In this document: one piece after another, positions 25,063 to 32,516 of the stretch | Numbering within the stretch: the first letter of the stretch is position 1 | Layout of the letters: every line of letters begins with the position of its first letter | Source of the DNA: Abiotrophia sp938010525 | GTDB lineage: Bacteria > Bacillota > Bacilli > Lactobacillales > Aerococcaceae | Length of the DNA: 50,042 bases | Assembly (NCBI RefSeq): GCF_938010525.1 | Contig: NZ_CALLVK010000011.1 | Location: forward strand, 1-50,042 | Direction: 5' to 3' | Notes under the pieces: generated by a model | The model's input: the letters and a program-made list of their open reading frames with translations, nothing else | Told to the model about the DNA's origin: nothing | The model's database searches: none | Translations under genes and position numbers: made by a program

Positions 25063-25962
25063 CTATCTCAATGGTAGGCTGACGCAGACGGAGAAATCCA
25101 AGTCCTGACTGCTTAGGGTCAGCTGGCCACCTAGTAATTGGATTACTTGCTGACTAATATAGAGCCCCAGGCCAGAAGAAGACTCGACTTCTGACAGGTT
25201 CTCTGAATAGAAGCGCTTGGTCAGGTAACGAACTTGTTGGATGGGCTGGGCCATTTGGTTATCGAGGCGAATTTGTAGCTGGCCTGCATGGAGGCTCAGG
25301 CTAATTCGCCCCTGGCCCTTGCCATGTTTAAGCAAGTTGCCAAGCAGGTTCTGCAAGACCCTCACCAGGAGTTCTGGATCGGTCTCTAGCCAGATAGGAC
25401 CTGGTGCCAGATCCAAATCGACCCTAAGTCCCGCCCTTTGGAAGGCTTCATAGTAGGTCAAGGCCGTCTCCAACAAGAGCTGATGGACATCCACGCGCGA
25501 AAAGCTTGGCTTGACCTCGTGCTCCAAGACCCGGCGATAGTCCAAGAGGGCCTCTAGCCGGCCCGAGACCTGCTTGAGTTGCTGGTGGACCTTTTCCAAG
25601 GACTGGACATCGGGTAGCTCTTGGGCTTTGACCTGCTTAAGGGCTTGCTGGGTATAACCCGAAGCAATGGTGAGCGGGGTCCGGATATCGTGGGCAATAT
25701 TGCTGATGGCCTGGTCCAAATCCCGCCGCTCCTGTTGGCTGGTGATTCGCTCGGCTTCCTGGTCCTCGAAGACTTCTTGGACAGCCTGGCTCAAGTCCAC
25801 TAAAGTTCGACTCTGCTGACTGAGTCGCAGGCGCCCTTGGGATTTGGTCTGGCGCTTGGTCTCAATCTGCCGGGTCAGCTGGCGGACGGTGTAGCTTTGA
25901 TGAAATAAATAGAGGATAGTCCCCAGGAGACAGAGGCCTAGGCCCAAGGTAATTCCCAACAT
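25063..25962 (-). CDS. Sensor histidine kinase with a single membrane segment
   Basis: 299 aa. One N-terminal membrane helix (residues 2-22), then a coiled coil (about 28-90), the H-box SNIAHDIRTPLT with phospho-acceptor His91, an N-box around RVLQNLLGNLLKHG, and a G-box SSGLGLYISQQVIQLL. With no extracellular domain, it may sense through a partner, for example the facing ABC transporter. Its ATG overlaps the TAA of the response regulator gene. Phosphorylates the adjacent OmpR-type regulator. Confidence 0.9.
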   Translation of the reverse strand: MLGITLGLGLCLLGTILYLFHQSYTVRQLTRQIETKRQTKSQGRLRLSQQSRTLVDLSQAVQEVFEDQEAERITSQQERRDLDQAISNIAHDIRTPLTIASGYTQQALKQVKAQELPDVQSLEKVHQQLKQVSGRLEALLDYRRVLEHEVKPSFSRVDVHQLLLETALTYYEAFQRAGLRVDLDLAPGPIWLETDPELLVRVLQNLLGNLLKHGKGQGRISLSLHAGQLQIRLDNQMAQPIQQVRYLTKRFYSENLSEVESSSGLGLYISQQVIQLLGGQLTLSSQDLDFSVCVSLPLR

Positions 25963-26678
25963 TAGATTGCCTCCCCTCCTGGTCGGACGCCTTGAGCTAG
26001 TCGAACCCCCAGGCCCCAGACCGTCTCAATATAATCCTGGCTATCATCCAGCTGGCTGATTTTCTTGCGCAGGTTGGACAGGTGGGTGTTAAGGGTATTG
26101 TCGCCCGGAATGAAGGCATCCTGCCAGACCAATTCATAGAGCAGCTCCTTGGTAAAAATCCGCTGGGGCTCGCCTAGCAAGGTGGTTAGAATGCCAAATT
26201 CCTTTTTAGACAGGCGAACCACTTGGCCCTCCCGACTGATCTCAAAGCTATCGGCCTGGAGTTGCAGCTGGCCTAGACGGGTGGTCGCCTGGCTTGGCTG
26301 ACTGCTAGCGCCCGCCTCATGGCCGGCTGTCCGCAACTGGACGGCCACCCGGGCATAGAGCTCCTCGAAGTCGAAGGGCTTGACCATGTAGTCATTGGCC
26401 CCGGCCAGGAGCATCTGACTGATCAGCTTCTTGTCCCCCAAGGCCGTCAGCATAATGACCGGTACCTGGCTAAAGGCCCGAATGGCCTCCAGGACAGCCT
26501 GGCCATTCATGCCCGGCAACATATAGTCCAGCAGGACCAAATCTACCGGCTGAGACTGGCAGTAAAGGAGCCCCTCTGTCCCGGCAAAAGCTGAGACCAG
26601 TTCATGTTCCTGGCCCAGGGATTGCTTAATCAGGGCATGGATGTCCTGGTTGTCTTCGATAATGAGTATACGCGCCAT
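25962..26678 (-). CDS. OmpR-family response regulator
   Basis: 238 aa. Receiver domain with phospho-acceptor Asp51 (VLLDYMLPGMNG), conserved acidic IIEDNQD at residues 6-12 and K104-type lysine in MVKPFDFEEL. The C-terminal winged helix contains SKKEFGILTTLL and ETVWGLGVRL. The start follows AAAAGGAGGCCGCT. Co-transcribed with the downstream kinase; only 33 nt separate it from the LtrA gene upstream. Likely target: the ABC promoter with the direct repeat at 23215-23234. Confidence 0.93.
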   Translation of the reverse strand: MARILIIEDNQDIHALIKQSLGQEHELVSAFAGTEGLLYCQSQPVDLVLLDYMLPGMNGQAVLEAIRAFSQVPVIMLTALGDKKLISQMLLAGANDYMVKPFDFEELYARVAVQLRTAGHEAGASSQPSQATTRLGQLQLQADSFEISREGQVVRLSKKEFGILTTLLGEPQRIFTKELLYELVWQDAFIPGDNTLNTHLSNLRKKISQLDDSQDYIETVWGLGVRLAQGVRPGGEAI

Positions 26679-26711
26679 AGCGGCCTCCTTTTATGGGATG
26701 GTTGACAAAGA

Positions 26712-28025
26712 TTAGTCTTGGATTGGAGCTGGACTATCAGCTTGTGGGCCTGCTTGGCCTTGTGATTCAGGTGTATGAGCTGCCGACACTTCTGTTGTAG
26801 CAAGTTCTGATTCAGCAGGTTCAATTTCAAGCGCTACTTCTTCAGCCACTTCTCTTACAGGCTTTTCTTCAGCCGCCTCTAGTGTTTGACCTTGGTCACC
26901 TTGAGCTGGCGCTCCTTCTAAGACTGGCGCTGGCTCTTGTTCCGGCTTCTTAAGCAAGTAAACTTGGCCGGCAAAAATCAAGCCAACTACCACTACTAGG
27001 CGGACTAATTCCACGTCGTCTGTGGCAGGTGAACGCAAGGATAGGATCCAGCCTACTAAGAGAGGGAGATAGATTTTCCAAGTGGCAAAACCACCCAAGA
27101 ATTCAGGCTTTCTCTTAAAGCTCAGCAAGAGAATGCCCAGATAGTAAACAGCCAAACCGGCATAGCTTAGGTCCACAATATGACTGATGCGCACATAAGG
27201 GGTCATAAAGCCACCCAAGGCAATAATGACAAGACTCAAGCCAATCATAATCACATAGTGGCTGTAAATAAAGCCAGCAGCGGACTGGTCGACCCCTTGC
27301 GGCACTCGGTCGATTTGAACCTTATAGTGGAGAATGAGGCAGCTAATGAGGATAAGACCTAGTAAGGTGGTCGTTTCCATAGATAGGAAGGTACCCAAGC
27401 TGAGGACAACCAAGCCGGCTGAGTACATCATGGTCATGAGCGAAGTACGGTCCTTCAACCGGTCAAAGTCCAGGGCTGGCACTTGGCGGTCACGCAAAAA
27501 GTAAAATGGCGCTAACCAGCCAGCTAGAATTGCTACTACCAAAGCAGCGACGCCCCATTCATAAGGCAACTTGGTGCCCAGCAGAAGCAAGACCCCTTGA
27601 GCCAAGAAAATCAAGGCATGACTAGCAGCAAAGTATTTGTCCTGGTCGTCCTGGGCCTTGAGCCATTGAAGGCCGTAACGTAGGGCCAGACTGAGGCTGA
27701 GGAAGGCCAGGCATGCTGACAAGAGGACCCAGCTATCCTTCCAAGAAGCCGTATTGCCTTTAAAGAGGAAGAGGAAAACGGTCATATCGAAGAAATGACA
27801 GACATAGTCCAGGGGCCCTTCCTTCAGGTAACGATTGTTGTAAGCGGCTTGGCTGAACCAGACATAGAGAATGACCGACAGGGTCAGGGCAAAACGCCAG
27901 ATCAGGTTGGTCTCCAGGGGATACTTGGTGATATCTGCTAACATATAGAGCAGAGTGAATAGGCCGGTAACAAAAACAAAATCATAGAAAATTTCTAAAA
28001 CTGAAACGCGTTTGGTTTCTAACAT
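26712..28025 (-). CDS. ltrA: LtrA family membrane protein with acidic tail
   Basis: 437 aa. The N-terminal VSVLEIFYDFVFVTGLF is the LtrA family signature (low-temperature requirement protein A, first described in Listeria), and some ten membrane segments fill residues 12-360. The last ~75 residues form a Pro/Glu/Gln/Ala-rich tail with no fold evident (EQEPAPVLEGAPAQ..), unusual for the family. ATG 28025 has GAGGTG 7 nt upstream and is preferred over GTG 28034. The ribosome site and first codons are duplicated in front of the neighbouring GNAT gene. Biochemical role unknown. Confidence 0.83.
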   Translation of the reverse strand: MLETKRVSVLEIFYDFVFVTGLFTLLYMLADITKYPLETNLIWRFALTLSVILYVWFSQAAYNNRYLKEGPLDYVCHFFDMTVFLFLFKGNTASWKDSWVLLSACLAFLSLSLALRYGLQWLKAQDDQDKYFAASHALIFLAQGVLLLLGTKLPYEWGVAALVVAILAGWLAPFYFLRDRQVPALDFDRLKDRTSLMTMMYSAGLVVLSLGTFLSMETTTLLGLILISCLILHYKVQIDRVPQGVDQSAAGFIYSHYVIMIGLSLVIIALGGFMTPYVRISHIVDLSYAGLAVYYLGILLLSFKRKPEFLGGFATWKIYLPLLVGWILSLRSPATDDVELVRLVVVVGLIFAGQVYLLKKPEQEPAPVLEGAPAQGDQGQTLEAAEEKPVREVAEEVALEIEPAESELATTEVSAAHTPESQGQAGPQADSPAPIQD

Positions 28026-28971
28026 GGCATTCACCTCATTTTATTAATTGGTCTTGAGATACTTGAGTCGAAGTAAACAGGGATTCCATTCATCCCAGAG
28101 ATCCGGGAAGATTTCTATGGCCTCGTAGCCACAAGCCTGGTAGAAGGCATTGGTGGCATCATAAGCCTCATAGTGGCCTGGGGCCACGGTCTTGACCTGC
28201 AGATAATGATAGCCCTGGCTGATGGCATAGTCTTCAGCCGCCGCCATGAGCTGACGGCCTAGTCCCTGGCCATGATAAGCCTTGAGGACGCCCATGCAGT
28301 GAATTTCCAGACAGACAGGGGAAGTTTCTTGGAGGGTGATAAAGCCCCAGCCCTCCCCTGCTTGAAAGCAAACCCGGTCGCTGGCCTGGTCAATGTATTC
28401 CTGGGTGGAGTCTGGCAGACCAAACCATTCAGGTAGGTCGGCTAAGACCTTAGCCACTAGTTGTGAGCGTTCTTGACTTGCTTGCACTAATTTGGTTTCT
28501 AACATGGCATTCACCTCATTTTATTGATTGGTCTTGAGATACTTGAGTCGAAGTAAGCAGGGATTCCATTCATCCCAGAGATCCGGGAAGATTTCTATGG
28601 CCTCATAGCCACAAGCCTGGTAGAAGGCATTGGTGGCATCATAAGCCTCATAGTAACCGGGCGCTACCGTCTTGACCTGCAGATAATGATAGCCCTGGCT
28701 GATAGCATAGTCTTCAGCTGCAGCCATGAGTTGTCGCCCCAGGCCCTGGCCTTGATGGGCTTTGAGGACGCCCATGCAGTGGATTTCTAGGCAGACAGGG
28801 GAAGTTTCTTGAAGGGTCACAAAGCCCCAGCCCTCCCCTGCTTGAAAACAGACACGGTCGTTGGCCTGGTCAATGTATTCCTGGGTGGAGTCGGGCAGAC
28901 CAAACCATTCAGGTAGGTCGGCCAAGACCTTGGCTACTAGTTGTGAGCGGTCTTGACCTGCTTGCACTAAT
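28012..28971. repeat. 480-bp tandem duplication
   Basis: Two copies offset by exactly 480 bp, about 28012-28491 and 28492-28971. Identical landmarks are TTGGTTTCTAACATGGC at 28012 and 28492 and the GNAT body. The copies differ by scattered, mostly silent, base changes, so the event is not recent. Confidence 0.88.
28044..28505 (-). CDS. GNAT acetyltransferase, tandem copy 2 (fusion start)
   Basis: 153 aa, with the acetyl-CoA motif GQGLGRQLMAAAEDYA and the downstream YEAYDATNAFYQACGYE segment. Nearly identical to the gene at 28521-28979 over ~145 residues. Its first codons (MLETK) and ribosome site are those of the LtrA gene, not of its twin, showing that a 480-bp tandem duplication joined the start of ltrA to codon 4 of the GNAT gene. 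The frame is intact. Substrate unknown; transfers acetyl groups from acetyl-CoA to an amine. Confidence 0.9.
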   Translation of the reverse strand: MLETKLVQASQERSQLVAKVLADLPEWFGLPDSTQEYIDQASDRVCFQAGEGWGFITLQETSPVCLEIHCMGVLKAYHGQGLGRQLMAAAEDYAISQGYHYLQVKTVAPGHYEAYDATNAFYQACGYEAIEIFPDLWDEWNPCLLRLKYLKTN

Positions 28972-28979
28972 TGGATCAT
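28521..28979 (-). CDS. GNAT acetyltransferase, tandem copy 1
   Basis: 152 aa; the parental form, starting MIQLVQAGQDRS behind AAAGGGGGACAAGCC. Same acetyl-CoA binding motif as copy 2. The ATG overlaps the stop codon of the TfoX-N gene (28976-28979), so it belongs to the operon running from DUF2130 (31002) leftwards. Substrate unknown. Confidence 0.9.
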   Translation of the reverse strand: MIQLVQAGQDRSQLVAKVLADLPEWFGLPDSTQEYIDQANDRVCFQAGEGWGFVTLQETSPVCLEIHCMGVLKAHQGQGLGRQLMAAAEDYAISQGYHYLQVKTVAPGYYEAYDATNAFYQACGYEAIEIFPDLWDEWNPCLLRLKYLKTNQ

Positions 28980-29311
28980 GGCTTGTCCCCCTTTGTCTTT
29001 TTCTTAGGCTTGGGGGCCGGTAATTCAGGCCACATGACTTCAAACAAAGCCAGGACATAGCCTGATTCCTCTAGGTCCTCCACCTCAATCATGGGCTTGG
29101 CACCCGGATAAGGAATGGCCTGGGCTTGCTTGGCTAGATAAGAGAGCGCGGCAGGCACCGGCTTGACTAGCAGGCGGTTATCGTAGAGACCACCCACTAA
29201 TTTGCCTTGATAGTAGAGCAGGTACTCGCCCATCATGGCCCGACTGGTAACAGCTGGATCATGCTGGCAAAGGTCTAAGATAAAGGCTAGATAATCCGGA
29301 CTGGTGGCCAT
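28976..29311 (-). CDS. TfoX/Sxy N-terminal domain protein
   Basis: 111 aa, a single TfoX-N domain: RAMMGEYLLYYQGKLVGGLYDNRLLVKPV and SYLAKQAQAIPYPGAKPM. A Lys-rich tail (PKPKKKTKGDKP) ends it. The C-terminal domain of true competence regulators is absent, so a role in competence is not implied. Starts behind GAAGGGAGGGGACTAGG, whose TAG is the stop of the upstream gene. Confidence 0.85.
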   Translation of the reverse strand: MATSPDYLAFILDLCQHDPAVTSRAMMGEYLLYYQGKLVGGLYDNRLLVKPVPAALSYLAKQAQAIPYPGAKPMIEVEDLEESGYVLALFEVMWPELPAPKPKKKTKGDKP

Positions 29312-29312
29312 C

Positions 29313-29708
29313 CTAGTCCCCTCCCTTCAGATAGTCCTTGAGGTAGGCCAGGTTGCCATAGGCTTCTAGCTCCAGAGGCTCGGTCGTCAAGACCATGCCT
29401 CGCCCGGCCGGGTCGCTTGGCACTTGGAAGGCCAGACCTAGACGGCCAGGTTCCTGGCCCGGTGCCCAGGCAATGTAGAGAGTCTTGAGGTAGCCGTAAG
29501 TGGCATCCTCGGACTGAAGGACGGTCTGGGCATAAGCATACCAATCGCCGACCTTGTAGAGTTGGTTGAGTATTTGGTCCAGATAGTCCTGGCTGACCTG
29601 CCGGCTGTCTGGCACCAAATGGGGCAAGAGACGTAACTCCACACTATCTTCGGCGATAGTGGCTAGGTCAATCTTGACTGCCCCCAAACTTCTGAGTCCT
29701 TCTAACAC
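29313..29708 (-). CDS. Hypothetical protein, GTG start
   Basis: 131 aa, not recognised; soluble, alpha/beta in appearance, with many Leu and Tyr residues and no clear motif. It begins with GTG 29708 preceded by AGGAGGGATAA, which includes the DUF2130 stop codon. Translationally coupled on both sides (DUF2130 before, TfoX-N after), so it is very likely real. Confidence 0.72.
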   Translation of the reverse strand: MLEGLRSLGAVKIDLATIAEDSVELRLLPHLVPDSRQVSQDYLDQILNQLYKVGDWYAYAQTVLQSEDATYGYLKTLYIAWAPGQEPGRLGLAFQVPSDPAGRGMVLTTEPLELEAYGNLAYLKDYLKGGD

Positions 29709-29709
29709 C

Positions 29710-31002
29710 TTATCCCTCCTCTGTCTGATCCTTGGCTTGGTCCAAGGCCTGGAATTTGGCCTTCATGGTTGGGTTCTTGCGAGTCAGCTTCTTAACGCTG
29801 ACATCGTCCAGCTTGTTATTGGCCAGACGCAGCTGGTTCTCGCTGGTCAACAGAGCCGTCTTCACGGCCTCCATGCGCTTAATAGCCTTGTCGATTTCCT
29901 CGATGGCTTTGGCGAAGTTGTTGCTGGCTGAGTGATAGTTTTTAGCGAAGGCTAGTTTGAAGGCGTTGAGGTCTTCTTCAAAATGGGTAATGTCAATATT
30001 CTGCTCCCGCATCTGGGCCAGTTCCTGCTTGTAATGGAGGGCATTCATGGCCGCATTGCGCAGGAGGGTAATCATAGGCAGGAAGAATTGGGGCCGGATG
30101 ACATACATCTTGTCGTAGACATAGGACACATCCACGATTCCGCTATTATAGAGCTCATTGTCGGCTTCAAGCAGGCTAACCAAAATGGCATACTCGCAGC
30201 CCTTCTCCCGCCGGTCCTTGTCTAACTCCTTGAAGAATTGTTCATTCTTCTTCTTGCTGGCGGTCTCGTCGCCTTCGTTCTTCATCTCAAACATAATGGA
30301 GAGGATTTCGACACCTTGGTCGTCATACTCGCGGTAGATATAGTCCCCCTTGGAACCCGTCCGAGCATCATTGTCCTTGCCGAACTGGGCCTTTGGAAAC
30401 ATGCCCATGCGATTGCGGTTGAATTCATACTCGCAGTGCTGCTCCAGGCTCTCGCCAATCATCTTGGTGGACTGCTTGGCCTTGAAGTCCTTGTAAAACT
30501 CAATGGTTTCGTCCTTCTTGCGCAACTCCAATTCGTACTTCTCTTGATCAGCCTTGCGCGACAGCTGGGCTTCCTTCTCCTGTAAGGCCAGCTGGTTGGC
30601 AACCGCATCGCGCTCCTTCTCCAACTGAGTCTTGGCCGTTTGCAGGGCTTGTTGGTGCTCCAACTGTGCCTGCTTGAGTTGGAATTCCAGGGCTTGAATG
30701 GCCTGGTCCTTGGCCGTCAACTGGCCCTGGAGGGCGGTCTCGGTTTCCTTTTGAATCAGGGCCTTCTCGGTTTCAAATTGTTGGATTTGATGTTGCAGTT
30801 GGCTTAGTTCCTGGTCCTTTTGGGCCCGCAAAGCCTGCTCCTGGTTCTGATAGCGTTGCTCGGCCAAGTCTAGGGCCTGATGGAGGCGAGCCTGCACTTC
30901 GGCATCGAATTCGGCCGTCCGTACCTGGGCTAGCAACTCGCTATATTGGGTTTCATTAATGGTAAAGTGGGTCCCGCAATGGGGACATTGGATTTCTTTC
31001 AT
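29710..31002 (-). CDS. DUF2130 domain-containing protein
   Basis: 430 aa. The start MKEIQCPHCGTHFTINE has a CxxC knuckle (Cys6, Cys9). A long coiled coil rich in Gln, Glu and Lys spans about residues 30-185. The DUF2130 core follows (STKMIGESLEQHCEYEFN..FPKAQFGKDND..GSKGDYIYRE), a PD-(D/E)XK-like domain with resemblance to RmuC. It may act on DNA, but function is not established. AAAGGAG lies 13 nt before the ATG. First gene of a run of translationally coupled genes ending with the GNAT copies. Confidence 0.88.
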   Translation of the reverse strand: MKEIQCPHCGTHFTINETQYSELLAQVRTAEFDAEVQARLHQALDLAEQRYQNQEQALRAQKDQELSQLQHQIQQFETEKALIQKETETALQGQLTAKDQAIQALEFQLKQAQLEHQQALQTAKTQLEKERDAVANQLALQEKEAQLSRKADQEKYELELRKKDETIEFYKDFKAKQSTKMIGESLEQHCEYEFNRNRMGMFPKAQFGKDNDARTGSKGDYIYREYDDQGVEILSIMFEMKNEGDETASKKKNEQFFKELDKDRREKGCEYAILVSLLEADNELYNSGIVDVSYVYDKMYVIRPQFFLPMITLLRNAAMNALHYKQELAQMREQNIDITHFEEDLNAFKLAFAKNYHSASNNFAKAIEEIDKAIKRMEAVKTALLTSENQLRLANNKLDDVSVKKLTRKNPTMKAKFQALDQAKDQTEEG

Positions 31003-31039
31003 ATAAAACGGGGACTCCTTTCATAACTTTGTCTTCTCT

Positions 31040-31048
31040 ATTATAACA
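31040..31048 (-). promoter_or_regulatory. DUF2130 promoter, extended -10
   Basis: TGTTATAAT on the minus strand, 38 nt before the start codon. Confidence 0.6.
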
Positions 31049-31077
31049 AAAAAAGCCCCCGGCTTGTAGTGGGAGCT
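31048..31077 (-). terminator. Candidate terminator upstream of the DUF2130 promoter
   Basis: AGCTCCC / GGGGGCT stem with one mismatch and a 10-nt loop, followed on the minus strand by seven T residues. Confidence 0.4.
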
Positions 31078-31170
31078 AGGCTTGGACAAAGGGCGCCTGC
31101 CTATTATTCGTGAATTGTAAGCGCCAAACTTGGAAGGGCTTGGTGTCAGTTTAGTGAGTCCTCAAGCTCT

Positions 31171-31319
31171 GGCCTTGCTTAGCCAATCTTGGCTAAGGAG
31201 CGGGACCGGCTTGCTGTCTTCCGCCTTGCTGGTCTATGGTGGCCTAAGTCGCTCCGCTCCAAGGCCACTCATAGGCCCAGTATCCTAGGCGCTCCTAGCT
31301 AAAGATTGGGCACAAGGCC
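31171..31319 (+). repeat. Palindromic intergenic repeat, copy D
   Basis: 149 bp in the orientation of copy A. Outer arms GGCCTTG..CCAATCTT..CTAAGGAGCG pair with the complementary right arm ending at 31319. The core GGGACCGGC, CTGTCTTCCGCCTTG, GGTCTATGGTGGCCTA and CTCCAAGGCCACTCATA matches copies A-C, while the outer arms have a different sequence but still pair. Confidence 0.8.
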
Positions 31320-31345
31320 GCCGGTTGACAATCAAGCGAGGACAT

Positions 31346-31372
31346 AAAAAATGGCGGTATCACTACCGCCAT
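31346..31372 (-). terminator. Terminator of the 31402-31797 gene
   Basis: ATGGCGGTA / TACCGCCAT perfect 9-bp stem with a 4-nt loop, followed on the minus strand by a T-run. Confidence 0.9.
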
Positions 31373-31401
31373 CTGCAACTTGCAACTAAGCAAGTCTATT
31401 T

Positions 31402-31797
31402 TTAATTATTTTTAGCTTCTTCCACATAGCTATGGAAGAGATAAGCATAGTGGTCATATTGATCCGGATAGCCCTTGCGCAAGTTACGCAGGAAAGCCCG
31501 TTTGACCGGCGTCGTATAACGGAAATGAATGTAGAAGAGCGCTATAAGCAGTGCACCGGCCAAGCCAGCAAGTGATGAGAGGACAGACCAAAATTCGACA
31601 CCTGGCTTGCTGAAGTATAAAACCCCTGCCGCTGCAAACAGGACCGCCAGAATAATAATGACCCACTTGAAGTTCTTGTCTAGGCGCGCCTGCACCTCTG
31701 CTAATTCTAGAATCACACCTTGTAACTCGCCATCTGTATAGACTCCCTCACGTAGGTTACGCGCGGCGTCACGAGAGAGCACTGTCCGTGTTGCCAT
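31402..31797 (-). CDS. Small membrane protein, two segments
   Basis: 131 aa, not recognised. A soluble N-terminal ~50 residues (VLSRDAARNLREGVYTDGELQGVILELAEVQ) is followed by membrane segments at about 55-73 and 82-103, then a basic cytoplasmic tail. The open frame begins earlier, but ATG 31797 has AAGGAG upstream at a suitable distance. A monocistronic unit with an extended -10 promoter (31832-31840) and its own terminator. Confidence 0.72.
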   Translation of the reverse strand: MATRTVLSRDAARNLREGVYTDGELQGVILELAEVQARLDKNFKWVIIILAVLFAAAGVLYFSKPGVEFWSVLSSLAGLAGALLIALFYIHFRYTTPVKRAFLRNLRKGYPDQYDHYAYLFHSYVEEAKNN

Positions 31798-31831
31798 AGT
31801 TGAATCCACTCCTTTAGTTTTGGATAGTCTC

Positions 31832-31840
31832 AATATAGCA
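31832..31840 (-). promoter_or_regulatory. Extended -10 of the small membrane protein gene
   Basis: TGCTATATT on the minus strand, 35 nt before ATG 31797. Confidence 0.5.
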
Positions 31841-31928
31841 TTTTTAGGCCTTTAATTCAAGATTTGTAGGCTTTCGAGCCCTCTTTCTGGCCAAGATGAT
31901 TGACCAATTAACCCCATAAAAGCAAAAG

Positions 31929-31967
31929 AAAAATACAGGCATCACTTGTGCGATGCCTGTATTTTTT
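31929..31967. terminator. Terminator of the HIT gene, bidirectional in form
   Basis: AAATACAGGCATC / GATGCCTGTATTT, 13-bp perfect stem, 8-nt loop, with T-rich tracts on both sides. Confidence 0.9.
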
Positions 31968-31970
31968 CGT

Positions 31971-32423
31971 CTACCCTTCTAAGGACTCTAAAAGCATTTG
32001 CCGCATCTGGGACAGCTCGGGCTCCTGCAGTCGCACTGCCTCATCCGTCATTTCCTCAAAGGGCACCCACCAGACGGGCCCGCGCCCCTGGTGGCCGTAG
32101 GTCCCCATATCGCCGGCGCGACGTGGAAATAGATGCCAGTGTAGATGGGCATCGCCATTGCCTAGCAGTTCGACATTCATCTTCTCTGCCCCAAAGGCCT
32201 TGGCCACCGCTTCTTGAACCTGACTCATTTCAGCCAGGAAGGCTAACCTAGTCTCAGGGTCTAAGTCATGTAGCTCCCGCACATGCTGCTTGGCTAGGAA
32301 GAGCGTGTAGCCCTTGAAGTATTGGTGGTCACCCAAGACCACATAGCCAGTGGACAGTTCCTTGACTAGGTAAGGATTGCTGCCTTCCCTAATCATCTCA
32401 ATTCGTTGACAAATTAAACACAT
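31971..32423 (-). CDS. HIT family protein
   Basis: 150 aa. The histidine triad is HLHWHLFP (His93, His95, His97), the catalytic centre of nucleotide hydrolases or transferases such as Ap4A hydrolases and Hint. MCLICQ at the start provides a possible metal-binding Cys pair (Cys2, Cys5) found in some family members. The start follows GGAGCCTAGACC, and an extended -10 (32461-32469) lies upstream. Single-gene unit; substrate not determined. Confidence 0.93.
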   Translation of the reverse strand: MCLICQRIEMIREGSNPYLVKELSTGYVVLGDHQYFKGYTLFLAKQHVRELHDLDPETRLAFLAEMSQVQEAVAKAFGAEKMNVELLGNGDAHLHWHLFPRRAGDMGTYGHQGRGPVWWVPFEEMTDEAVRLQEPELSQMRQMLLESLEG

Positions 32424-32460
32424 GGTCTAGGCTCCTTTACTACACTATTGCTTTGACCCA

Positions 32461-32469
32461 ATTATAGCA
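32461..32469 (-). promoter_or_regulatory. HIT gene promoter, extended -10
   Basis: TGCTATAAT on the minus strand, 38 nt before the start codon. Confidence 0.6.
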
Positions 32470-32487
32470 TAAGTCACTCTCCCATTC

Positions 32488-32511
32488 AAAAAAGCGCCCT
32501 AAGGCGCTTTT
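32488..32511 (-). terminator. vncS terminator
   Basis: AAAGCGCC / GGCGCTTT stem with a 4-nt loop and a T-run on the minus strand, 6 nt after the kinase stop codon. Confidence 0.88.
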
Positions 32512-32516
32512 CTCTT

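Larger units (their letters stand above)
31003..31401. other. Gene-free stretch with promoter, terminator and repeat D
   Basis: Contains the DUF2130 promoter (31040-31048), a terminator-like hairpin (31048-31077), palindromic repeat D (31171-31319) and the terminator of the next gene (31346-31372). Positions 31080-31170 show nothing recognisable. Confidence 0.6.
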
